Below, piece by piece: positions 58,701-64,000 of a DNA stretch of 64,000 nt. The notes beneath the pieces were generated by a model. The model was given only the letters and a program-made list of their open reading frames with translations. It was not told the DNA's origin and searched no databases. A program made the translations under genes and the position numbers. The DNA comes from Colias croceus (Eukaryota; Arthropoda; Insecta; Lepidoptera; Pieridae): the NCBI RefSeq assembly GCF_905220415.1, contig NC_059556.1, positions 3,236,501 through 3,300,500 on the forward strand, written 5' to 3'. Position 1 is the first letter of the stretch; each line of letters begins with the position of its first letter.

Positions 58701-61700
58701 AATTTTTTTAATCACATATTTGGGTTTGGTATCGATCCAGTAACACCCCCTGCTATTTATTTTTTCAATATTTTCAATGTGAAGAATTGACCCTTCTACA
58801 GATTTATTATATGTATAGATTAATGTAAATGAGTTGTTATAAATTATTAAAAAAAAAACATTATTATGCGGATATTTTCGGTAAGCTATCTATTAAACAG
58901 GTATGAAAATTAGTAAATTGACAAATATTAAGTAACTGCACATGATTAAAAAGTCCATACTTAAAAGATCGAATACATAAAATCTATTTATAGGGTAAAA
59001 TAAAAAAAATTGTGTTAAAAAAAACACGAACTTTTATATGTGAGTTTATATGTGCAAAAATAACAATAATACATGTTTTTTATTCATATTACATAACATA
59101 CCTGTTGATAATTATGCGCGTGTCCAGGATGTCCGGGATGACCGGGATGTCCGGGATGAGGATGTCCGGGATGAGGATGTCCGGGATGCGGCGGGTGCGC
59201 GGGCTGCGAGTGCGAGTGTGTGTGCGAGTAGTGTGGGGGGGCGCCCGGGGCACGGGGCATGCTCATGGCGGGGTCTATTGTCTGTTTGATATAATGTTAG
59301 TTAATTATTAAGAAAATAATTATTCTAATTATGTAGGTATCTACTGATATTATTAAAAATTCGAAAGTTAAAACGACTGTTACGATAACTACGTGTTGAT
59401 TACGTGTGACGTTATTCTGAAATAAAAATACTCAATAAGTCAATACTAAGAGCCAGATTGATACTTACAATTTTACAAATAATAATTAACAACCGTAAGT
59501 ATTTAAATACATCAAAGTTATCGTTATAAACATACACTACTTAGCTAAAACACTGAACATACGAGCTCCAAAATATACGAAAAAACATGTGTATGAAATT
59601 TGGTGCCCTACCTTTTTCTGAATGTTAAAAAATGATTTCTATGTTACAGAAAAAACAGTAAATAAAATTTATTTACTTACTTATTTATTTAAATTATTTA
59701 ATAATTTAAATTATTTAAATTATTTAATAATTGCAATGTAATTTATTTATTTAAATTATTGTAATTTATTGTAATTTAATTGTAATTGTAATTTATTTAA
59801 ATTTATTTAATAATTTAAATAAATAATTACCCCATTCCTATTGGCATGTGCATCGGGCGGGCGGTAGTGCTTGGGTTTGGGCGGCGGCACCGGCTTGTAC
59901 GGCGGCGCGCGCGCGTAGTCCGCCCCGCCCACTGAGTTGTTACGCCCGCTGGTAATGTTACATTTATTTCTTTAAATTCATAACATTGCACTTGCACGAA
60001 CACGAACACGATATAGGGGCTTATTTACCTACATAATTAGCTCACTCAAATCATTGAGATATACATATGGAGACGACACCGCCTACATCACTTATGTTCC
60101 GGTCGACATACGCCATATGGCGTAAGTGCACGCTCATTTTTTATTTGTTTTAAAGTGAAACGCATCAAATATGCCTTCGTGTGTGTTACGATATTGCACA
60201 AATAATACAAATAATACGGAAAAGTGCAAAGGAATAACTTTCATCGGTAAGTACCTAACTAGATAATAATTTTTAAAAGTTAGTTAGAGCAAATGGCGCA
60301 CAGATTTTGTTCGTGGTGTCTCCTCCATACGGAGTAATATTATCTCAATGAGTCAAATTCGCATATTCAAAGGAAATTCCCAAAGCAATGGAATATTTTT
60401 TTTTTCTTACATTTTATAAATAATAATAAATACTTAATCGAGGAATCGAATAAGGGATTTTAAAATTGTAACGTATTTAATATATTTTACAAATACTGAA
60501 AAAAATAAGAAAAAAAAATACATGTATGAGGGTGAATATTATATGAAATAAGCATTAATTTTAATTCAAGTACCAATGGATTAAAACTGAAATTAAGCTT
60601 GTTACTGTGAAATATTACAATGATTTAAAATTGTGTTAGTTTGTGAGTTATAATTATTATAAATTAACCCGTAAATCATAAATACAAAATTATTGAGGGC
60701 GGCATTTTATTAGCAAAAAATGTCTTAAAATAATCCTTAAATTTAATAACCATCTAGCTTATTTAATAACATATTTTAGTACATAAAAATGAGGTATATA
60801 CCTGTAATTGTTATGGTCGTTAGTAGCGACGTTGGGCAGCGAGGGCCCGCGCGCGTGCGCAGTGCGCCGGTAGCCCTCCGCCCCACCCCTACTGTGGTTG
60901 GTTTAGTTTTAATGTATGGGAATTTGATTAAATTGTTATGTGACTTATGAGAGAAAATGTTCAAAAATGAACATCATTATCAGCTAATATTTGTTTCTAT
61001 TGCAGTCACAGGCCGAGGCTTACTATGAGTGAATATAGAATAATAATATGTCCCTTAATTTGATTTCAATACCTTATTAATATTTATTGTAACATATATT
61101 TATTGATGCATTTAACTCTATGGTTATATTCTAAAATGAAGAATAATAAAACAACTGTAAAAATATTTTACAGTATTTTTAAGTGTTTTAGATAGGTGAC
61201 TTATCGGCGTTTTTAATTACCTATATTAATGATAAATGAGAGAAGTGATTGTTAATATTAAATAAGTTAATAATAGATGATAATTATTCTATGTGCATGA
61301 TGAAATTTACTATATTTACATATCTAAAACTTAAAAATATTATAAACCAATTAAGTACTAAAAGTAATTTAAATTAATATATATTTACCTATAAGTATTA
61401 TCAGGTGGACGGTAATCTAAGGAGTTGTGTTCGTGCGAGTTGGAATTCCTTTGTGGACTCTGAGTGGCCATTGCGGTCGGGTTCGGTGGTGGTGGGGGCT
61501 CCATTTTGCTACATTCAAGTATTTTTTTATTTTTATTATAGGCATTAGGTAATAGTTGATTGGAATAATGAGATCGTGTAAAAACCCGTAAAATGTACAA
61601 AATAACTCAGCTACAGGCAAGAATTGTTTATCTATATTATAGTAGAAAAACTATTCACAAAAAAAAAAACATTTAAATTGTATTTTAATTTTTTGCAAAA

Positions 61701-63595
61701 AATTATAAGTATTCAAATATAGTTAGTCCATGATTTTTTGCTCAATATTTTCTAGTGTCAAAAATTAAAATACTCATATCTTGAACAAAATTATTTTTTG
61801 ATAAACAAAATTCAGTTATCACAACGAAAGATGAAAAAAATATAATTCTAATAATTTATAACAATAAAAGATAAATAATTATAACTTACATGGAAGGCGC
61901 AACTTTAAGATCGTCAGGTGCATTGGGCGGCAGTCGACAAGTCCCCATACTGTTGTTTTGGTTCGCGCTGTAGTCGTATGATGTGCCGTCGTATGAGGTT
62001 TGCTAGAATCAAATCAAATCAAATCATTTATTTATCGGAATGTAAATAGAACTATTATTTAAAAGTTAATTATTCCCACTTTTGACTTAGTATTACAAAG
62101 TTTCAATGGTACTCGGTTATGGTCCTTCGAGTCGGCTAATTATTACTATTTGTATATATTAATATGTAGTTTACAAACACCCTTTTAAACAAATGGTTAT
62201 GTGCAAACAAATAGTAATAGTAAAAAAGATACTTTGAGGCAAAGCAAGTATATTATAGTTTGGTTATCGAGTAACACCATAATAGATATCTAGTAATGAC
62301 AGTAACACGTATGATCCTATCAAAGAATCAAAAATTATATTTTAAGTACTTTTTTGAAGTGAAACTTCTTTATCGGGGTTGGAAAAAAATTTAGTGTAAC
62401 ATTTTTTCGTTACGCGTGACATTTTTCCGTTACGCGCCATCTTTTTTTTATCCCTACCACGCGTGATTCGACGTATTTCTGTAAAGTTGCATACTATAGT
62501 ATTTTTTTTTAATAAGGATTTTCGAAGAAGTTTCACTTCTTACGTGAGTACACTAGTACACGCACACATTTTTTTTATGAAACAGGGTTCTTACCTGTTG
62601 TCTATGCCTGTCCAGAGAGCCCTGTGTAGGCTGTATGACCATACTAGTTGGCCTTGCAGTGTAGGTCGCTGTTTCTTCGCCATTGCTGTCTTTGGGACCG
62701 AAAAGACGCTCTTGGGCACTTGGACGGCCCTAGTAATAGACATTATTTTAGGTTAAAATACAGGGTGTTTAAATTCATGCAGATTTTGGAATTGATATTT
62801 TTTAGTTTTTAGGATTTCAAATGCTTTATAAATATAAATTTAAAAATAATAGAAAAAATTCGATTACAAGGCGGGATGGAAAGGAAGCGGGTTCGAGTCC
62901 CGCCTCGTGATCGAATTTTTTCTATCCATACTAATATTATAAATGCGAAAGTAACTCTGTCTGTCTGTCTGTCTGTTACTCAATCACGCCTAAACTACTG
63001 AACCAATTTGCATGAAATTTGGTATAGAGATATTTTGATACCCGAGAAAGGACATAGGATAGGTTTTATCCCGGAAATCCCACGGGAACGGAAACTATGC
63101 GGGTTTTACTTTGACTGCGCAGGCGATGCTGCGGGAAGAAAGCTAGTTCTTTATAAATTTATAATCACTGATGGAAGTTATAAATTAAATCAGAACTTGA
63201 ACTAGCAATAAACTCTAGTTGAGTTATTGCAGTTATATTATAAATGGACGGTGTGGAAAAGGGCGCGCGTGCGGTTTTCACCCATATATTATAGCCTTCC
63301 TCGATAAATGTGCTATCTAACACGGAAAGAATTTTTCAAATCGGACCAGTAGTTCCTCTATCTAACACGGAAAGAATTTTTCAAATCGGACCAGTAGTTC
63401 CTCTATCAAACACGGAAAGAATTTTTCAAATGGGACCATTAGTTTCTAAGATTAGCGCGTTCAGACAAACAAACTCTTATAAAGTACTCACGTTGGGGTT
63501 GTGTCGGAGCGGCGGGCGCGAGGGCGGCGCGGGGAGCAGCACGCCGCCCGCCGGCCGCACCGCCGCGCCCGTCTGCCGCGGGGGCAGCTCCGGGA
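51180..63595 (-). CDS. pyd: Polychaetoid (ZO-1 homologue), C-terminal ten exons; 5' part outside window
   Basis: Tight/septate junction scaffold of the ZO-1 MAGUK family. Exons in transcript order: 63595-63492, 62729-62595, 62002-61890, 61508-61389, 60891-60802, 59948-59831, 59281-59102, 58280-58195, 55342-52896, 51403-51180 (stop). All phases agree, with GT..AG introns. Recognisable parts are RPTSMVIQPTQGSLDRHR, GYRRTAHARGPSLPNV and PPYKPVPPPKPKHYRPP. A His/Pro/Gly repeat exon and a very large exon follow, the latter with two repeat families. The C-terminal ZU5 domain spans the last two exons: TTWGIFDSEGGML, WGVSLIIPPKAIAPGI, KIYFTVSDPR, then MLSPLVMCGPQGLVFLRPV and LRLPHC, ending VAVKVDHF. 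The PDZ, SH3 and guanylate-kinase parts must lie to the right of 64000. The donor after 58195 was chosen (GGTAG|GTAATA) because it fits the phase of the next exon. Confidence 0.93.
51404..52895. other. Last intron of polychaetoid
   Basis: Runs from the GTAAAG donor after 52896 to the AATAG acceptor before 51403. AT-rich; no transposon or other exon recognised. Open frames in it (for example 51997-52188 plus, Lys/Asn-rich) look random. Confidence 0.6.
55343..56625. other. Polychaetoid intron, left part
   Basis: Sequence between the big exon and the retroelement. A 75-codon open frame at 56223-56450 (plus) has no family motif or transcript support. No repeat was identified. Confidence 0.4.
56626..56815 (+). 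repeat. GT-rich low-complexity tract
   Basis: About 190 bp of degenerate TGTGTG/TGCGTATG/CATGTACGTGTATG sequence, an old microsatellite-like tract. It ends where the A-rich tail of the minus-strand retroelement begins. Confidence 0.7.
56820..58140 (-). mobile_element. ORF1-only retroelement inserted in a polychaetoid intron
   Basis: In minus sense there is a leader (58106 to roughly 58140), one intact gene (58105-56972), a short 3' UTR, the signal CCTGAAATAAA (near 56868) and an irregular A/T tail of AAATAAATAAA type to about 56820. No reverse transcriptase is present. It looks like a retrotransposed unit containing only the first ORF, or the 5' part of a LINE joined to its 3' end. The 5' border is uncertain; it lies about 55 bp from the polychaetoid exon ending at 58195. 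Confidence 0.6.
56972..58105 (-). CDS. Retrotransposon ORF1-like (gag-like) protein
   Basis: Uninterrupted 377-codon frame. The start could be MPLHELFIMSCK or the internal Met at MSCKTLIVNEL (58081). The first 120 residues are helical with an acidic surface (IQNAIDTMDEVSIMQICKTN). A coiled coil follows at about residues 130-155 (LEASEKTISDLRVELASYRD), then a Pro/Ala/Ser-rich linker. The basic patch TKVQKKKKLNRQNK comes next. The C-terminal domain begins TTPLYVSRVHYCTKTEDVVE and resembles the RRM-like or C-terminal fold of LINE ORF1 proteins. This order (coiled coil, linker, basic region, nucleic-acid-binding fold) is that of LINE ORF1 products. Role: RNA binding and particle formation, by family inference. 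Intact coding over 1.1 kb suggests a recent insertion. Could also be a domesticated gene, but the A-rich tail argues for retroposition. Confidence 0.6.
   Translation of the reverse strand: MPLHELFIMSCKTLIVNELLAFIQNAIDTMDEVSIMQICKTNFKEEEISSGKVLLYQTLDKIATMPSRRRNGGEKCIQDIISLLKVTDPDDVPDFVAKELHKLPPVGFDHVDVTRLLKDITFLKASLAEVHTKLEASEKTISDLRVELASYRDAHAICRSPVPSYVNARRGAQNACVGILTADVDVSPTADDPSDAPRPAPVTSPPEKTSHVTLPAAPQCDYAAAASKMTATPKSSKGVNAPVRKSLPSKTKDVDEDGFTKVQKKKKLNRQNKCGTATKDPNLRMRAEVPTTPLYVSRVHYCTKTEDVVEYLHAKTGLSLRVERLESRHKVSFNSFVVRVPTAKLSVYMDEGFWPQGVVFRRFRGRIPGPPESRHTP
58352..58822 (+). repeat. Dispersed retroelement-like repeat with (CAGA)n
   Basis: Starts ACTAGCTTCCGCCCGCGACT, includes TTTTCCAGGATAAAAAGTAT and TTTCATCGAAATCGAACCAT, then a CAGA microsatellite at about 58669-58698, and ends TTTATTATATGTATAGATTA. 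This pattern is widespread in Lepidoptera and is usually assigned to RTE-type elements. No coding frame remains. Confidence 0.65.
59108..59196 (-). repeat. Coding tandem repeat, His-Pro-Gly-His
   Basis: In polychaetoid exon 59281-59102 the minus strand encodes a run of HPGHPHPGH units from a GGACATCC/GGTCATCC repeat. The exon keeps phase 0 at both ends, so repeat number can change without a frameshift. Confidence 0.8.
59690..59826. repeat. AT-only tandem sequence
   Basis: Irregular tandem arrangement of TTTAAATTATTTAATAA and TGTAATTTATT units in the intron directly beside the polychaetoid exon donor at 59831. Confidence 0.7.
60051..60351 (+). mobile_element. THAP-transposon-derived MITE, copy 2, keeping a THAP first exon
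   Basis: Ends are inverted repeats: TCATTGAGATATACATATGG on the left and CCGTATGGAGGAGACACC-type sequence reading inward from TCATTGAGATAATATTACTC on the right. The interior contains an ATG at 60171 opening MPSCVLRYCTNN, with C-x4-C as in THAP zinc fingers, and ending GITFI at a GTAAGT donor after 60246. The rest of the transposase is deleted. THAP domains open P-element-like transposases, so a P-type or related parent is likely (inference). Second copy at 15992-16310. Confidence 0.8.
60171..60246 (+). pseudogene. THAP domain first exon remnant
   Basis: Twenty-five codons beginning MPSCVLRYC, followed by a canonical GTAAGT donor. Cysteines at positions 4 and 9 fit the first half of the C2CH zinc site; the second half would have been in the missing exon. 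It lies inside the MITE at 60051-60351, between polychaetoid exons 59948 and 60802, in antisense. Confidence 0.65.
60352..60801. other. Polychaetoid intron, no feature
   Basis: AT-rich sequence with A runs; nothing recognised. Confidence 0.5.
60892..61388. other. Polychaetoid intron, no feature
   Basis: AT-rich intron between the exons ending at 61389 and starting at 60891. No repeat or RNA feature recognised. Confidence 0.5.
61509..61889. other. Polychaetoid intron, no feature
   Basis: AT-rich intron; no repeat or RNA feature recognised. Confidence 0.5.
62351..62568 (-). mobile_element. Palindrome-headed MITE, copy 3
   Basis: Reverse-orientation copy: TTTTTGAAGTGAAACTTCTT at the left, GTGTAACATTTTTTCGTTAC inside, and GTGAGTACACTAGTACACGC near the right end, the reverse complement of the head of copies 1 and 2. 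It ends about 25 bp from the polychaetoid exon ending at 62595. Confidence 0.88.
62851..62924 (+). repeat. tRNA-like SINE piece with a B box
   Basis: Contains GCGGGTTCGAGTCCCGC, a T-arm with the pol III B-box sequence GGTTCGAGTCC. It is flanked by the inverted pair AGAAAAAATTCGAT and ATCGAATTTTTTCT. There is no complete cloverleaf, so it is not called a tRNA gene. Its right continuation (TTCTTTATAAATTTA) resumes after the Helitron at 63147. Confidence 0.55.
62925..63146 (+). mobile_element. Non-autonomous Helitron with matching empty site
   Basis: Starts TCCATACTAATATTATAAAT and ends GAAAGCTAG, inserted precisely between A (62924) and T (63147). Joining the flanks gives TTTTTTCTA+TTCTTTATAAA, which exists uninterrupted at about 44922-44945. 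This proves the element borders. Confidence 0.93.
63255..63484 (-). mobile_element. Helitron fragment with an internal 45-bp triplication, abutting a polychaetoid exon
   Basis: Reverse-orientation Lep1-like sequence: CCTTCCTCGATAAA at the left and TTAGCGCGTTCAGACAAACA then AACTCTTATAAAG at the right. The segment TATCTAACACGGAAAGAATT to GACCAGTAGTTC occurs three times in tandem (about 63309-63443, period 45). The normal terminal TTAGTATAGA is missing, and the match stops about 10 bp from the exon donor at 63491. Confidence 0.82.
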
Positions 63596-64000
63596 CTAGA
63601 CACGGGACTTTTATAAGTATATTTCGTAAAGAAATACTTTGATGATCAAAAAGTATAGTTAATACGGCCTTCTGGGTTAAAAATAAACAATAATTGCATT
63701 TGAATTTAATATACATGGTGTCCCACTATTGGTATACTGAGCGCAAAGGGCCTTGTAATTTTGCATGCACTAATCACGTAAAAAACACTTAAACAACAAT
63801 ATTACATCAAAAATTTTTTGCTAAATTTTTCCTGAAAATCCATGTTTTCTTCTCTAGCTTCGCGCAGCGGCATATACCGCTTCGCCAATGTGAGCATTTT
63901 GTCTATGATAACATAATCTTAAACGATAGCTCACGTGCTGGTGGCAAAGTTGAGCGGGTTGCTTGTTTTGGGTATACACATAGAGTTTTTATAATTCATC
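63596..64000. other. Polychaetoid intron at the right edge, no feature assigned
   Basis: No coding exon recognised. The stretch 63716-63775 (TGGTGTCCCACTATTGGTAT and onward) and the GC-richer block at 63855-63890 look like a transposon end, but the window stops before a second terminus could be seen. Confidence 0.35.

Noticed and set aside
62865..62915. A tRNA gene (B box GGTTCGAGTCC)
   Set aside because: Only the T-arm is recognisable; no acceptor, D-arm or anticodon arm can be folded around it.
63310..63642. Plus-strand frame with three LSNTERIFQIGPVVP repeats
   Set aside because: Made from the triplicated 45-bp unit of a reversed Helitron fragment joined to the antisense of a polychaetoid exon; not a protein gene.

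Overview
The window looks like a stretch of AT-rich insect nuclear DNA, most likely from a butterfly or moth (Lepidoptera). The genes have introns with GT..AG splice sites. The spaces between exons are full of short non-autonomous Helitrons of the kind common in Lepidoptera: they start near TCxATACTAATATTATAA, end in CTAG, sit between A and T, and make no target duplication. The protein genes are insect homologues: FHIP, ZO-1/polychaetoid and a cuticular chitin-binding protein. Nothing suggests a prokaryote, plasmid or virus.

Layout. (1) 2703-21622, minus: a complete 15-exon FHIP gene (FTS/Hook-interacting protein, dynein-Hook adaptor complex), 879 codons, all intron phases consistent. Its ninth exon has been amplified into a seven-copy tandem array (7480-8724). 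Its introns hold foldback elements, Helitrons, a THAP-derived MITE and a 3.7-kb non-LTR retrotransposon that split a small MITE. (2) 23476-25456 and 28326-30072, plus: two tandem paralogues of the axonemal leucine-rich-repeat protein LRRC71, each with two coding exons and the same intron position and phase, separated by a ~2.1-kb terminal-inverted-repeat element. (3) 30567-37398, minus: a secreted PGQ-rich protein with one chitin-binding type-2 (peritrophin) domain; its signal-peptide exon lies 5.3 kb upstream, and a TATA/Inr promoter is visible near 38459-38490. (4) 38.5-51 kb: a gene desert of AT-rich DNA and transposon pieces. (5) 51180-63595, minus: the last ten coding exons of polychaetoid (ZO-1), including the ZU5 domain; the PDZ/SH3/GUK part lies beyond the right edge. 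An intron of this gene carries an ORF1-like retroelement gene (56972-58105).

The observation I rate highest is the exon-9 array of FHIP. The copies differ at about 18 codons, yet all but one of those codons keep the same amino acid. That is not expected of dead intronic copies. Other observations are two families of short repeats in the large polychaetoid exon, a LINE-in-MITE nest with a clear target duplication, a Helitron with a matching empty site elsewhere in the window, and two copies of a MITE whose better copy keeps the first exon of a THAP domain.

Exon borders were assigned by eye from reading frame, splice consensus and phase. No database search or transcript data were used, and protein family names come from recognised sequence patterns.
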